Shown here piece by piece: positions 17,563 through 26,988 of a stretch of DNA of 64,000 nt. The DNA lies in contig NZ_JPLE01000015.1 of the NCBI RefSeq assembly GCF_001010415.1, positions 1 to 64,000 of the forward strand, read 5' to 3'. Positions within the stretch are counted from its first letter, which is position 1. Every line of letters starts with the position of its first letter. Both the position numbers and the translations under genes were made by a program. The stretch is from Xanthomonas pisi DSM 18956. Lineage in GTDB: Bacteria > Pseudomonadota > Gammaproteobacteria > Xanthomonadales > Xanthomonadaceae. The notes under the pieces were generated by a model. It ran no database searches. It was not told where the DNA came from and saw only the letters and a program-made list of their open reading frames with translations.

Positions 17563-17889
17563 ATGCAACCGATTGCCTTCATGACGCCGGTCACCTTCCT
17601 GAAGTGCTTCACGCTGGTCGCCCTCGCTTGCAGTGCCGCTGCGGCCACTGCGTCCAACAACCGCGGCCCGGACAACTCCAGCCTGCATATCGGCCTGCGG
17701 CTGCTCAGCGGTTGCGAACTGCGCACCAGCCCGCCGCGCGCCAGCTGCTCGCGCGGCACGCCGGTCGCGGTTGCACAACCGTCGCGCACGATCGACACCC
17801 CATCGACCACCAGCACCGGCCAGGACGCCAGCGCACTTGCAGGGCCTGCGCCCAGCGGTGCGACGCGCATCACCACCATCGCATTCTGA
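17563..17889 (+). CDS. Small secreted protein of the fimbrial operon, unknown
   Basis: A 108-residue protein with a signal-like N-terminus (FLKCFTLVALACSAAAATA) followed by about 75 residues rich in Ser, Thr, Pro and Arg, with two Cys (GCELRTSPPRASC) that could form a disulphide. It has no SCPU domain and I do not recognise a family. An ATG at 17581 is a second possible start. It lies between the tip adhesin and the second chaperone, close to both, so it may be a partner of that chaperone or a minor surface component. Coding status is moderately supported by the signal peptide and the tight fit between neighbours. Confidence 0.55.
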   Translation: MQPIAFMTPVTFLKCFTLVALACSAAAATASNNRGPDNSSLHIGLRLLSGCELRTSPPRASCSRGTPVAVAQPSRTIDTPSTTSTGQDASALAGPAPSGATRITTIAF

Positions 17890-17891
17890 GC

Positions 17892-18599
17892 ATGGCCGCC
17901 GCCCGCCCGCGCTGGAGCTGGCCGATCCTGGGCCTGCTATGCATGGCTGCCAGCGGCCACGCCGGCGCTGCCGAGATCGCCATCGCCCCGACCACCGCCC
18001 ACATCCCGGCCGACAGCAACCAGGCGGCCGTGTGGCTTTACAACCAGGCCGCGCAACCCTGGCGCGCCGACGCCAAGCTCTACCGCTGGCGTCAGGAAGG
18101 CGGGCGCGAACTACTGGAGCCGGCCACCGGCGCCACCGTCAGCCCCAGCCAGTTCGAAATCCCCTCGCAAGGCCGCCAGCTGTTGCGGGTCATCCGCCTC
18201 GGCCCCAGCCCGGCCAGGATCGAAGACAGCTATCGGCTGGTGGTGACCCAGCATGCGATCGGCGATGAAACCGAGCTGCTGCGCTACTCCACGCCAGTGT
18301 TCGCGATGCCGAGCGAGCCGGGCGAGCCGCATCCGCAGTTGCAGGCGACGCTGTCCGGCCAGGGCGGCGGCCGCAGCTTGCGCATCTACAATGCCGGCGT
18401 GCACCACGCCCGCCTGGCCGACCTGGCCTTCATCGACGCCGGCGGGACCCGCCACAGCATCGGCAACGATCTGGCCGGCTATGTGCTGCCCGGCCAGACC
18501 CGGCAATGGCTGCTGCCGGCGACGCTATCGGCCGGTCTGGGCCGCTTCGTGGCCCGCGTCAACAGCGATACCGAAACCACCCTCGCCCTGCAGCCCTGA
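17892..18599 (+). CDS. Second periplasmic fimbrial chaperone
   Basis: A 235-residue PapD-type chaperone. The signal peptide is WSWPILGLLCMAASGHAGA. The mature protein begins AEIAIAPTTAHIPADSNQAAVWLYN and contains SQFEIPSQGRQLLRVIRLGPSPA, equivalent to the subunit-anchoring region of the first chaperone. It aligns with that chaperone along its length, including matching DLAGYVLPGQTRQWLLPA and GLVGYVLPGQTMRWSLGA segments, so the two are paralogues. The ATG at 17892 follows the small gene's stop by 2 bases. It is the last gene of the operon and is followed by an intrinsic terminator. Confidence 0.87.
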   Translation: MAAARPRWSWPILGLLCMAASGHAGAAEIAIAPTTAHIPADSNQAAVWLYNQAAQPWRADAKLYRWRQEGGRELLEPATGATVSPSQFEIPSQGRQLLRVIRLGPSPARIEDSYRLVVTQHAIGDETELLRYSTPVFAMPSEPGEPHPQLQATLSGQGGGRSLRIYNAGVHHARLADLAFIDAGGTRHSIGNDLAGYVLPGQTRQWLLPATLSAGLGRFVARVNSDTETTLALQP

Positions 18600-18659
18600 G
18601 TTCGGCGCCAGCCAGCCCGCAGCGCCGCCGCCGGCAATGCAGATTGCATACACCCCACC

Positions 18660-18686
18660 AGCCGGCTATACTCCGCCGGCTGTTTT
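18660..18686 (+). terminator. Intrinsic terminator of the fimbrial operon
   Basis: AGCCGGC at 18660-18666 pairs with GCCGGCT at 18675-18681 around an 8-base loop, followed by GTTTT. It lies 60 bases after the last fimbrial stop codon and separates this operon from rpsB. Confidence 0.7.
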
Positions 18687-18759
18687 GCGTCTCTGCCGCA
18701 TTGCGTCGTCCACGTCGGACGTCACCGACGAATCCACACCTGCTGCCGCCATCCGTGCC

Positions 18760-18874
18760 GGGGTGCCCTCACACAGGGTTCGTCGCGGAGGCAACAGGGA
18801 AGCCCAACCCCGGAATCTTGTGCGTTTTGATGCGAGTCCCTCGCAACAGCCCGCACATCCATGTGCGGACTTTT
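18760..18874 (+). promoter_or_regulatory. Candidate structured leader of rpsB
   Basis: The roughly 230 bases before rpsB carry no gene but have structure. CCCT / AGGG make a small hairpin at 18766-18778. CCGCACAT at 18851-18858 pairs perfectly with ATGTGCGG at 18861-18868, followed by ACTTTT. In E. coli ribosomal protein S2 represses rpsB-tsf through its leader RNA, so a similar element is plausible here. The second hairpin also looks like a weak terminator. Confidence 0.45.
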
Positions 18875-18920
18875 CAACAACAAGCCGCGCACGGCGATTC
18901 CGCTATCAGGAGTTTTTTCA

Positions 18921-19733
18921 ATGCCTCAGGTCACCATGCGTCAGATGCTGGAAGCCGGCGTCCATTTCGGCCACCAGACCCGCTACTGGAACCCCAAGAT
19001 GGCGCCGTACATCTTCGGCGCGCGCGGCAAGATCCACATCATCAACCTCGAGAAGACCGTTCCGCTCTTCAACGACGCGATGAACTTCCTCTCCTCGATC
19101 GCGCAGAAGCGCGGTACCGTGCTGTTCCTGGGCACCAAGCGCAGCGCGCGCGAGTCGATCAAGGAAGAAGCCGAGCGTTGCAACATGCCGTTCATGACCC
19201 AGCGCTGGCTGGGCGGCACGCTGACCAACTTCCGTACCGTCAAGCAGTCGGTTGCCCGCCTGAAGGAACTGGAAGCCGCCGAAACCGACGGCACCTTCGA
19301 AAAGCTGGTCAAGCACGAAGTGCTGGGCCTGCGTCGCGAGCGCGAGAAGCTGGACGCATCGCTGGGCGGCATCAAGGAAATGAACCGCCTGCCCGACGCG
19401 ATCTTCGTGATCGACATCGGCCATGAAGACATCGCCATCAAGGAAGCCAAGAAGCTCGGCATCCCGGTGATCGCCGTGGTCGACACCAACTACGATCCGG
19501 CCCTGGTCGACTACGCCATCCCGGGTAACGACGACGCCATCCGCGCCGTGCAGCTGTACGCACGTGCCGCCGCCGATGCCGTGCTGGAAGGCAAGGCTGC
19601 TGCGCCGAACTCGGCGTCGGTTCGCGAAGAAGAGTTCTCGGCCGAAGCCGGCGACGAAGGCAAGGGCCGTCGCGCTCCGGCCAAGAAGGCCGACAAGAAG
19701 GCCGACGCACCTGCAGCACCGGCTGCCGAGTAA
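18921..19733 (+). CDS. rpsB: 30S ribosomal protein S2
   Basis: A 270-residue small-subunit protein needed for assembly of the 30S head. The start [20 protein letters not shown] is the family N-terminus, and ATG 18921 has AGGAG 8 bases upstream. The conserved [31 protein letters not shown] and [19 protein letters not shown] segments are present. After residue about 240 it has a charged Lys/Ala-rich tail ([18 protein letters not shown]) longer than the E. coli C-terminus. It is co-directional with tsf, 170 bases downstream, as in most bacteria. Confidence 0.98.
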   Translation: MPQVTMRQMLEAGVHFGHQTRYWNPKMAPYIFGARGKIHIINLEKTVPLFNDAMNFLSSIAQKRGTVLFLGTKRSARESIKEEAERCNMPFMTQRWLGGTLTNFRTVKQSVARLKELEAAETDGTFEKLVKHEVLGLRREREKLDASLGGIKEMNRLPDAIFVIDIGHEDIAIKEAKKLGIPVIAVVDTNYDPALVDYAIPGNDDAIRAVQLYARAAADAVLEGKAAAPNSASVREEEFSAEAGDEGKGRRAPAKKADKKADAPAAPAAE

Positions 19734-19903
19734 TCGGCATGCAATGCGGCCGCTCCATGCTGGGCGGCCGCAGCCCCGGCGGGCCCATCGCGCCCCGTCG
19801 CTGAGGCCACCAAAAATTCTTACGGAGACGGCGCGCACGCTGCACCGCCTCCTCACTGGCGGAACACTTCCGCCGTACGCATTCGTCCATACGAGGTAAT
19901 TCC

Positions 19904-20782
19904 ATGGAAATCACTGCTTCCCTGGTCAAGGAACTGCGCGAGCGCACCGGCGCCGGCATGATGGAGTGCAAGAAGGCACTCGTCGAAAACGCTGGCGACA
20001 TCGACGCTGCGGCCGAGTGGCTGCGCAAGTCGGGCCTGGCCAAGGCCGACAAGAAGGCTGACCGCGTTGCTGCCGAAGGCCGCATCGCCACCGCACAGGC
20101 CGGCGGCAAGGCCGTGCTGGTCGAAGTCAATTCCGAGACCGACTTCGTGGCCAAGGACGAGAACTTCCTGGCCTTCACCGAAGTCGTCGCCAATGCCGCA
20201 CTGAGCTCCGACGTCGCCGATGCCGATGCGCTGAAGAGCGTCAAGCTGGACAGCGGCGAGACCATCGAAGAGCGTCGCGCTGCGGTCATCGCCAAGGTCG
20301 GCGAGAACCTGCAGGTGCGTCGCCTGGTCCGTGTCGACAGCGCCAACAACGTCGCAGCCTATGTGCACGGCGGCCGCATCGGCGTGCTGGTCGAGCTGAA
20401 GGGCGGCGACATCGAACTGGCGCGCGGCATTGCGATGCACATCGCTGCCATGAACCCGCCGCACGTCAAGGCATCCGACGTCCCGGCCGAGTTTGTCGCC
20501 AAGGAAAAGGAAATCGAACTGGCCAAGATGTCCGAGAAGGACAAGTCCAAGCCGGCCGAAATCCTGGAAAAGATCATCAGCGGCAAGATCAGCAAGATCG
20601 TCAACGAAGTGACGCTGTACGGCCAGCCGTACGTGCTGAACACCGATCAGACCGTCGAGCAGGCCGTCAAGGCCGCTGGCGCCGAGGTGATCGGCTTCCA
20701 GCGCCTGGCCGTTGGCGAAGGCATCGAGAAGGTGGTGGAAGACTACGCCGCCGAAGTGATGAAGCAGGCCGGCCTGGCCTGA
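19904..20782 (+). CDS. tsf: Translation elongation factor Ts
   Basis: EF-Ts recycles EF-Tu by releasing GDP. The 292-residue protein starts [26 protein letters not shown], the standard N-terminal domain. It contains [14 protein letters not shown], whose TDFV motif contacts EF-Tu. GAGGT lies 8 bases before the ATG. A small hairpin (GGCGGAA / TTCCGCC, 19858-19874) precedes it and may separate its expression from rpsB. A strong terminator follows the gene. Confidence 0.98.
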   Translation: MEITASLVKELRERTGAGMMECKKALVENAGDIDAAAEWLRKSGLAKADKKADRVAAEGRIATAQAGGKAVLVEVNSETDFVAKDENFLAFTEVVANAALSSDVADADALKSVKLDSGETIEERRAAVIAKVGENLQVRRLVRVDSANNVAAYVHGGRIGVLVELKGGDIELARGIAMHIAAMNPPHVKASDVPAEFVAKEKEIELAKMSEKDKSKPAEILEKIISGKISKIVNEVTLYGQPYVLNTDQTVEQAVKAAGAEVIGFQRLAVGEGIEKVVEDYAAEVMKQAGLA

Positions 20783-20802
20783 TCTACGCCACAGCGTGAA
20801 GA

Positions 20803-20832
20803 AAGCCGCGGCCATGCCGCGGCTTTTTTTTT
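20803..20832 (+). terminator. Intrinsic terminator after tsf
   Basis: AAGCCGCGGC (20803-20812) and GCCGCGGCTT (20816-20825) form a 10-bp stem with a CAT loop, followed by a T-run to 20832. It ends the rpsB-tsf unit. Confidence 0.92.
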
Positions 20833-21064
20833 GGCCCGCCACCGCGTGCTGCATGCAAGCGCAGCAAACTGAAGCGCACACATCCGTCGCCGCTTCAGCC
20901 GGCCTCGACGCTATAGATGTCGTCGAAGTTGCCGCTAAACCTGGATGCCAACCACACTCTCGGAACCCGCCGCGCCTGCATCCCAGCGCGGCGACTGCGA
21001 GCCGTGGCGTGCTCAAACTCACCGAACGCAGCTGTATGCTTGTGTTCACTGTTGGCGATGACTC

Positions 21065-22588
21065 ATGCAACCAGATCTCCAGGCCGCCCTGCACTACTGC
21101 CGTAACCCGCCCTCGCCTCCGGGCGTCGCGCTGCGCATCATCGAACTGGCGCAGGACCCGGATGTGGACATGACCACCACCGCGAAGGTCATCGGCATGG
21201 ACATGGCCCTGAGCGCACGCATGCTGCGCGTGGCCAACTCGCCGCTGTACGCCAGTCGCCGCCGCGTCGACAACCTGGGCCAGGCGCTGACCATGCTCGG
21301 CCTCAATGCGACCCTGAGCCTGGCGCTGGGATTTTCGATGGTGCACGGCGTGCGCAGCACCTTCACCGCGCATCCGTTGCATGAGCGCATCTGGCGTCGC
21401 GCCGGCCTGTGCGCCCTGGCAAGCCGCATCCTGGGCCAGGCCTACGGGATCCGCAAACCCGAAGAATTGATGCTGGCCGGCCTGCTGCAGGACATCGGCA
21501 AGCTGGCGCTGCTGCAAGGCGCACCCGCGCTGTACGCCCCATTGCTGGAACAGGCGCCCGACAACGCATCGCTGCTGGATGCCGAGCGCCAGCACCTGGG
21601 CGCCACCCACGCCGAGATCGGCGCCTGGCTTGCGCACCAGTGGCAGTTGCCGCACTACCTGCAGAATGCGATCGCGCAGAGCGAAGAGGAGCCGGCAGGG
21701 CTGGAGCCGTTCATGGCCTGCGTGGCGCTGTCCGGGCACCTGGCCGACATCTGGCTCTCCGCCAGCGCCGTCACCGCGACCGAGCATGCGCAGCGCCAGG
21801 CGCAGGACGTGCTGGAACTGGATGCCGAACGCTTCGAAAAAGTGATCGAACGCATCGCCGAATCGCTGCCCGAGCTCGAAGCGCTGTTCGATATCCGCGT
21901 GCCGCAACCCGAGCACATCCAGCTGATCTTCGAACAGGCGCGCGAGCTGGCGATGCTGCGCAGCCTGCGCGAACTGCAGGATGTGGCCGAAGCGCGCCGA
22001 CACGCCGACGAATCGGAAAACCGCATGCGTCATCTGGCCGAACAGGCCAGCCGCGATGCGCTGACCGGCGTGTTCAACCGGCATCAGCTCGGCACCGCAT
22101 TGGCGCATGAATTCGAACTGGCATCGCGACAGGGCTGGCCGCTGTCGATCGCCTTCATCGATCTGGACGACTTCAAGCGCGTCAACGATGCGCACGGCCA
22201 TCTGGTCGGCGACGAGGTGTTGCGCAACTTCGCGCAGACGCTGCAGCGCATGGTGCGTACCAGCGACCTGGTGGCGCGCTATGGCGGCGAAGAATTCCTG
22301 GTGATCCTGCCCAACACGCCTGCCGACGCGGCATTGATGGTGATCGAGCGCATCCTTGCCGAGACCGCGCGCACGCCGATGGCGCAATTGCAGGGCGGCC
22401 CGCTGCACATCACCTTCTCCGCCGGCCTGGCCACGCATGGCGGGGTCGAGCGCCAGTTCGAAAGCATCGAGCATCTGTTGCAGGCGGCCGACAGCACGCT
22501 GTACCGCTCCAAGCATCGCGGCCGCAACCGCGTCACCGCCTACGATGCGACCGATGTCTCGACGCCGCCGAACCTGCGGGCACACTGA
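21065..22588 (+). CDS. HDOD-GGDEF protein, predicted diguanylate cyclase
   Basis: A 507-residue cytoplasmic signalling protein. Residues about 15-210 form an HDOD domain; its HD-like motif is LLQDIGKLALL, with Gln in place of the catalytic His, as usual for HDOD. A linker predicted to be coiled (ELQDVAEARRHADESENRM) follows, then a GGDEF domain from about residue 330. The active-site signature is GGEEF in RYGGEEFLVILP, and an RxxD inhibition site (RTSD) lies five residues before it, so it should make cyclic-di-GMP and be inhibited by it. The gene has its own space between the tsf terminator and pyrH. The input signal is unknown. Confidence 0.9.
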   Translation: MQPDLQAALHYCRNPPSPPGVALRIIELAQDPDVDMTTTAKVIGMDMALSARMLRVANSPLYASRRRVDNLGQALTMLGLNATLSLALGFSMVHGVRSTFTAHPLHERIWRRAGLCALASRILGQAYGIRKPEELMLAGLLQDIGKLALLQGAPALYAPLLEQAPDNASLLDAERQHLGATHAEIGAWLAHQWQLPHYLQNAIAQSEEEPAGLEPFMACVALSGHLADIWLSASAVTATEHAQRQAQDVLELDAERFEKVIERIAESLPELEALFDIRVPQPEHIQLIFEQARELAMLRSLRELQDVAEARRHADESENRMRHLAEQASRDALTGVFNRHQLGTALAHEFELASRQGWPLSIAFIDLDDFKRVNDAHGHLVGDEVLRNFAQTLQRMVRTSDLVARYGGEEFLVILPNTPADAALMVIERILAETARTPMAQLQGGPLHITFSAGLATHGGVERQFESIEHLLQAADSTLYRSKHRGRNRVTAYDATDVSTPPNLRAH

Positions 22589-22694
22589 GCAAGCCGTCAC
22601 GTCGATGCCGACAAAGGAATTTTTACCACGCCCGGTGGCAGGCTTCCGCTAGAATTGCCGGCGTTTGCCGTCCCCCACCCCCGAGGTCTCCCCC

Positions 22695-23417
22695 ATGTCC
22701 GAACTTTCCTATCGCCGCATTCTTCTCAAACTTTCCGGGGAGGCGCTGATGGGAGACGGGGATTACGGCATCGACCCCAAGGTCATCAACCGCCTTGCCC
22801 ATGAAGTGATCGAAGCCCAGCAGGCCGGCGCGCAGGTCGCGCTGGTGATCGGTGGCGGCAACATCTTCCGCGGCGCCGGCCTGGCTGCCAGCGGCATGGA
22901 CCGCGTCACCGGCGACCACATGGGCATGCTGGCCACCGTGATCAATGCGCTGGCCATGCAGGACGCACTGGAAAAGCTCGGCGCCAAGGTGCGCGTGATG
23001 AGCGCGATCAAGATCAACGACGTCTGCGAGGATTTCATCCGCCGCCGCGCCATGCGCCACCTGGAAAAGGGCCGCATCGCGATCTTCGCCGCCGGTACCG
23101 GCAATCCGTTCTTCACCACCGACTCGGGCGCGGCGCTGCGCGCGATCGAAATCGGTGCCGACCTGCTGCTCAAGGCAACCAAGGTCGATGGCGTGTACGA
23201 CAAGGACCCGAAGAAGCACACCGACGCGGTGCGCTACGACAGCCTGACCTACGACGAAGTCATCATGCAGGGCCTGGAAGTGATGGATACCGCCGCTTTC
23301 GCACTGGCGCGCGACAGCGACCTGCCGCTGCGCATCTTCGGCATGAGCGAGCCCGGCGTGCTGCTGCGCATCCTGCGTGGAGAGCAGATCGGCACCCTGG
23401 TGCAGGGCCGGAGCTGA
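22695..23417 (+). CDS. pyrH: UMP kinase
   Basis: Phosphorylates UMP to UDP in pyrimidine nucleotide synthesis. The 240-residue length is standard. The amino-acid-kinase fold motifs are clear: [15 protein letters not shown] at the N-terminus, [26 protein letters not shown], and [14 protein letters not shown]. The start is set by MSELSYRRI at 22695. A -10-like TAGAAT lies at 22650-22655. It precedes frr, as in most Gammaproteobacteria, with 191 bases between that hold a G-rich repeat and a promoter-like TATAAT. Confidence 0.97.
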   Translation: MSELSYRRILLKLSGEALMGDGDYGIDPKVINRLAHEVIEAQQAGAQVALVIGGGNIFRGAGLAASGMDRVTGDHMGMLATVINALAMQDALEKLGAKVRVMSAIKINDVCEDFIRRRAMRHLEKGRIAIFAAGTGNPFFTTDSGAALRAIEIGADLLLKATKVDGVYDKDPKKHTDAVRYDSLTYDEVIMQGLEVMDTAAFALARDSDLPLRIFGMSEPGVLLRILRGEQIGTLVQGRS

Positions 23418-23420
23418 GGG

Positions 23421-23443
23421 CGGGAATCGGGATTGGGGATTCG
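23421..23443. repeat. G-rich dispersed repeat, single copy after pyrH
   Basis: A copy of the GGGATTGGGGATTCG-type repeat 4 bases after the pyrH stop. No convincing inverted partner lies close by. It belongs to the same family as the copies at 33468, 34717, 39440, 46096, 48714 and 62130. Confidence 0.75.
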
Positions 23444-23571
23444 TTAAAGCGCAGTACTGACGCCTGCGTTGACGCCTGTCCGTCGAGCGCCTCCAGCGGC
23501 AAGCGGCGGCGGCAAGTGAACCGGCCGCGCGGGTCCTGACGACCTGCGAGTCGTGAAACCCCAGTCCCGGC

Positions 23572-23577
23572 TATAAT
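23572..23577 (+). promoter_or_regulatory. -10 element of a possible frr promoter
   Basis: A perfect TATAAT 32 bases before the frr ATG. No good -35 hexamer was found at 16-18 bases upstream. Its position suggests frr can be transcribed separately from pyrH. Confidence 0.45.
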
Positions 23578-23608
23578 CCCCGGATTCAGCTCCACACGGA
23601 TTCCGGCG

Positions 23609-24166
23609 ATGCTCAACCAGATCAAACAAGACGCGCTCACGCGCATGACCAAGAGCATCGATGCTCTGCGCCATTCATTGACCACCGTGCGTACCGGCCG
23701 CGCTTCGCCGGCGCTGCTGGACGGCATCAAGGTCAAGGCCTACGGTACCGACACCCCCCTCAATCAGGTTGCCAGCATCAGCGTCTCCGAAGGCCGCTCG
23801 CTGGTGATCAGCCTGTTCGACAAGGGCATGATCAAGGACGTGGAAAAAGCCCTGTACGCCTCGGATCTGGGCCTGACCCCGACCGTGGTGGGCACGGTGA
23901 TCCGTCTGAACCTGCCGCCGCTGACCGAGGAGCGCCGCAAGGAGCTCAGCAAGTCCGTGCATGGCGAAGGCGAAGACAGCAAGGTGGCCATCCGCAACAT
24001 CCGCCGCGATGCCAATCAGCAGGTCAAGGATCTGCTGAAAGACAAGAAGGTCACCGAAGACGAAGCCCGCAGCGCCGAAGACGACATCCAGAAGTTGACC
24101 GACAAGGCCATCAAGGATGTGGATGAGGTCGTCAAGGGCAAGGAACAGGAATTGATGACGGTCTGA
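23609..24166 (+). CDS. frr: Ribosome recycling factor
   Basis: RRF splits the post-termination ribosome together with EF-G. The 185-residue protein has the standard length. It shows the N-terminal helix MTKSIDALRHSLTTVRTGRASPALLDGI, the domain II core INQVASISV-type sequence and the C-terminal helix DDIQKLTDKAIKDVDEVVKGKE. It lies between pyrH and uppS, the canonical order. It ends only 2 bases before the GTG start proposed for uppS, so the two are probably co-translated from one message. Confidence 0.98.
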   Translation: MLNQIKQDALTRMTKSIDALRHSLTTVRTGRASPALLDGIKVKAYGTDTPLNQVASISVSEGRSLVISLFDKGMIKDVEKALYASDLGLTPTVVGTVIRLNLPPLTEERRKELSKSVHGEGEDSKVAIRNIRRDANQQVKDLLKDKKVTEDEARSAEDDIQKLTDKAIKDVDEVVKGKEQELMTV

Positions 24167-24168
24167 TC

Positions 24169-24945
24169 GTGGCATCTCCTGCCATGCATCCAGTCCCTTC
24201 TACCGACGCGATACCGCGCCACATTGCCATCATCATGGATGGCAACGGGCGTTGGGCGCAGCGTCGGCGACGTCCGCGCATGATCGGCCATCGCGCCGGT
24301 GCGCGGGCGGTCAATCGCACCATCGATTTCTGCCTGGAAAAAGGCGTATCGGCGCTCACCCTGTTCGCGTTTTCCAGTGAAAACTGGGGCCGCCCGCAGG
24401 AGGAAGTCGATGCGCTGATGAAGCTGTTCCTGCATGCGCTGGACCGCGAGGTCGAAGAACTGCAACGGCGCGGGGTGCAGGTGCGCTTTATCGGCGAACG
24501 CAGCCGCTTCGCCGCACCGCTGCGCGAACGCATGGCCGCTGCCGAGCGCACCACTGCCGGCAACACGCGCCTGGTGCTCAGCATCGCGGCCAGCTACGGC
24601 GGCCGTCAGGACATCGCGCTGGCCGCGCGTGCGCTGGCCGAAGAGGTGGCGGCCGGACGCCTGCAACCGCACCAGATCGACGAGGCCCTGCTGTCCAGCC
24701 GGGTCGCACTGTCGGACCTGCCGGCGCCGGATCTGTTCATCCGTACCGGTGGCGATACCCGCATCAGCAATTTCCTGTTGTGGCAGCTGGCCTATACCGA
24801 GCTGTGGTTCACCGAAACCCTGTGGCCGGAGTTCGATGCCGGCGTGCTGCAGCAGGCGCTGGACGACTATGCCGGGCGCGAACGCCGGTTTGGCCTGACC
24901 AGTGCCCAGATCGCCGACAAGGCGACGGAGACGTCCTCCGCATGA
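24169..24945 (+). CDS. uppS: Undecaprenyl diphosphate synthase (cis-prenyltransferase)
   Basis: Adds eight isopentenyl units to farnesyl diphosphate to make the C55 lipid carrier used for peptidoglycan and O-antigen. The 258-residue protein has the catalytic Asp in [15 protein letters not shown] and the C-terminal signature [20 protein letters not shown]. Start choice: GTG 24169 or ATG 24184 ([15 protein letters not shown]); either leaves the core intact. Its TGA overlaps the cdsA ATG as ATGA. It begins the run of envelope-lipid genes uppS-cdsA-dxr. Confidence 0.95.
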   Translation: MASPAMHPVPSTDAIPRHIAIIMDGNGRWAQRRRRPRMIGHRAGARAVNRTIDFCLEKGVSALTLFAFSSENWGRPQEEVDALMKLFLHALDREVEELQRRGVQVRFIGERSRFAAPLRERMAAAERTTAGNTRLVLSIAASYGGRQDIALAARALAEEVAAGRLQPHQIDEALLSSRVALSDLPAPDLFIRTGGDTRISNFLLWQLAYTELWFTETLWPEFDAGVLQQALDDYAGRERRFGLTSAQIADKATETSSA

Positions 24946-25769
24946 CCAAGACCCGCGTGATTGCCGCGCTGATCATGGCGCCGCTCGCCATCTGCGCGAT
25001 CGTGCTGCTGCCCACCCAGTGGCTGGCAGCGCTGGCGGCGATCCTGTTCCTGACCGGTCTGTGGGAGTGGCTCAAGCTCTCCGGCATCGACGACAGCCTG
25101 CCGCGCACCGTGCTGCTGATGCTCAACCTGCTGCTGATGGTGTTGATGGTGTGGGCGTCGGCCGGCTCCATGGTGCTGTTCCAGATCGCCGCCCTGGTGG
25201 GGGTGGTCTGGTGGGTGCTGGCGCTGCTGTGGCTGCGCTTTTTCACCTTCGGCGCCGATCATGGCAACGGCCAGGCGCGCGCGCTCAAGCTCGCTGCCGG
25301 CACGCTGGCAGTGCTTCCGGCCTGGGCCGCGCTGGTGCTGCTGCATGCCAACCCGGACAAGGGCAACCTGTGGCTGCTGACCGCGCTGACCATGGTCTGG
25401 GCGGCCGACTCGGGGGCGTATTTCGCCGGGCGCGCGTTCGGCAAGCACAAGCTGGCGCCGCGCATCAGCCCGAACAAGACCATCGAAGGCCTGCTCGGCG
25501 GGATGGTCGCCGGTATCGCAGTGGCCTGCGCCTTCGGCTGGCTGGCCGGACTGACCCTGGCGCATGTGCCGCAGCTGGTCCTGGTCGCAGCGGTGGCGGT
25601 GCTGGCGTCGGTGCTCGGCGACCTGTTCGAGAGCCTGCTCAAGCGCCATGCCGGCGCCAAGGATTCGGGCACGGTCATTCCCGGGCACGGCGGCGTCCTG
25701 GATCGCATCGATGGCGTGCTCGCCGCTCTGCCGGTGTTCGCACTCGGCAAGGAAATTCTCGGATTCTAA
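24942..25769 (+). CDS. cdsA: Phosphatidate cytidylyltransferase
   Basis: Makes CDP-diacylglycerol from phosphatidate and CTP, the precursor of all phospholipids. The 275-residue inner-membrane protein has about eight hydrophobic segments. The C-terminal family signature is present: [20 protein letters not shown] followed by GVLDRIDG. The ATG at 24942 overlaps the uppS stop as ATGA. dxr follows after 2 bases. Confidence 0.96.
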   Translation: MTKTRVIAALIMAPLAICAIVLLPTQWLAALAAILFLTGLWEWLKLSGIDDSLPRTVLLMLNLLLMVLMVWASAGSMVLFQIAALVGVVWWVLALLWLRFFTFGADHGNGQARALKLAAGTLAVLPAWAALVLLHANPDKGNLWLLTALTMVWAADSGAYFAGRAFGKHKLAPRISPNKTIEGLLGGMVAGIAVACAFGWLAGLTLAHVPQLVLVAAVAVLASVLGDLFESLLKRHAGAKDSGTVIPGHGGVLDRIDGVLAALPVFALGKEILGF

Positions 25770-25771
25770 GC

Positions 25772-26962
25772 ATGGCTGGCTCTTCTCCCCGCCAGGTCGC
25801 CGTGTTCGGCGCGACCGGCTCGATCGGCACGTCGGCATTGGACGTGATCGCCCGCCATCCGCAGCGGCTGCGCGCCAGCGTGCTGTCTGCGGGCAGCCAG
25901 GTGGATGCGCTGCTGGCGCTGTGCGCCACGCATCGCCCCGCGCACGCGGTGATTGCCGACGAGACCCTGTACCCGGCCCTGCGCGACGGGCTGCGTGCGG
26001 CCGGCCTGGCCACCCAGGCGCATGCCGGGACGGCGGCGCTGGATGCGCTGGCCGGCAGCGATGCCTGCGATACCGTGGTGGCCGCGATCGTGGGAGCGGC
26101 TGGCTTGCCCTCCACGCTGGCCGCCGCGCGCGCCGGCAAGCGCCTGCTGCTGGCCAACAAGGAATCGTTGGTGCTGGCCGGCGAGCTGCTGACCCGGACT
26201 GCGGCGTCCGCCGGCGCGGACATCATCCCGATCGACAGCGAACACAGCGCGATCTTCCAGTGCCTGCGTTCCTGCGACGCCAGTCGCGGCGTGCGCCGGG
26301 TGATCCTGACCGCGTCAGGCGGCCCCTTCCGTGGCTGGGATCGCAGCGCGCTGTCGGCAGTGACGCCGGCGCAGGCGGTTGCGCACCCGAAGTGGTCGAT
26401 GGGCCCGAAGATCTCGGTGGACTCGGCCACCTTGATGAACAAGGGCCTGGAAGTCATCGAGGCGCACCACCTGTTCGGCTTGCCCGGCGAGCAGATCGAC
26501 GTACTGGTGCATCCGCAAAGCCTGGTGCATTCGCTGGTGGAATTCGTCGACGGCTCAACCCTGGCCCAGCTCGGCCTGCCGGACATGCGCACCACCCTGG
26601 CGGTGGGCCTGGCATGGCCGGAGCGGGTCGAATCGGGGGTGGCGGGCCTGGATCTGCTGCAACAGGGCCGGCTGGATTTCGAGGCGCCCGATACCGCCGC
26701 ATTCCCCTGCCTGCGCCTGGCCTGGGAGGCCTTGCGCGCCGGCGGCACCGCGCCGGCGATCCTGAACGCGGCCAACGAAGTGGCTGTTTCAGCGTTTCTT
26801 CAGGGCCAAATAGGTTTCCTAGCGATCCCTGCGTTGGTCGAACACACGCTGACAACGCTCCCACGGCACAATGCCGACTCCCTCGACACCCTGCTTTTTG
26901 CCGACGCGCAAGCCCGGCAAACCACCGAACGCGCCCTCGCCAACCACGCCCTTCATGCCTGA
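25772..26962 (+). CDS. dxr: 1-deoxy-D-xylulose 5-phosphate reductoisomerase
   Basis: Converts DXP to methylerythritol phosphate with NADPH, the first committed step of the MEP isoprenoid pathway. The 396-residue protein begins with the nucleotide-binding [16 protein letters not shown] and contains [12 protein letters not shown] and [13 protein letters not shown]. The [20 protein letters not shown] segment holds conserved active-site residues. The start at 25772 is 2 bases after cdsA. The product feeds the undecaprenyl pathway encoded just upstream. Confidence 0.97.
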   Translation: MAGSSPRQVAVFGATGSIGTSALDVIARHPQRLRASVLSAGSQVDALLALCATHRPAHAVIADETLYPALRDGLRAAGLATQAHAGTAALDALAGSDACDTVVAAIVGAAGLPSTLAAARAGKRLLLANKESLVLAGELLTRTAASAGADIIPIDSEHSAIFQCLRSCDASRGVRRVILTASGGPFRGWDRSALSAVTPAQAVAHPKWSMGPKISVDSATLMNKGLEVIEAHHLFGLPGEQIDVLVHPQSLVHSLVEFVDGSTLAQLGLPDMRTTLAVGLAWPERVESGVAGLDLLQQGRLDFEAPDTAAFPCLRLAWEALRAGGTAPAILNAANEVAVSAFLQGQIGFLAIPALVEHTLTTLPRHNADSLDTLLFADAQARQTTERALANHALHA

Positions 26963-26988
26963 TCGATCCACGCAGCCGAGTTGCATCC

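Noticed and set aside
19853..22600. A 915-codon open frame on the minus strand
   Set aside because: It runs opposite tsf and the HDOD-GGDEF gene, and across the tsf terminator. No motifs.
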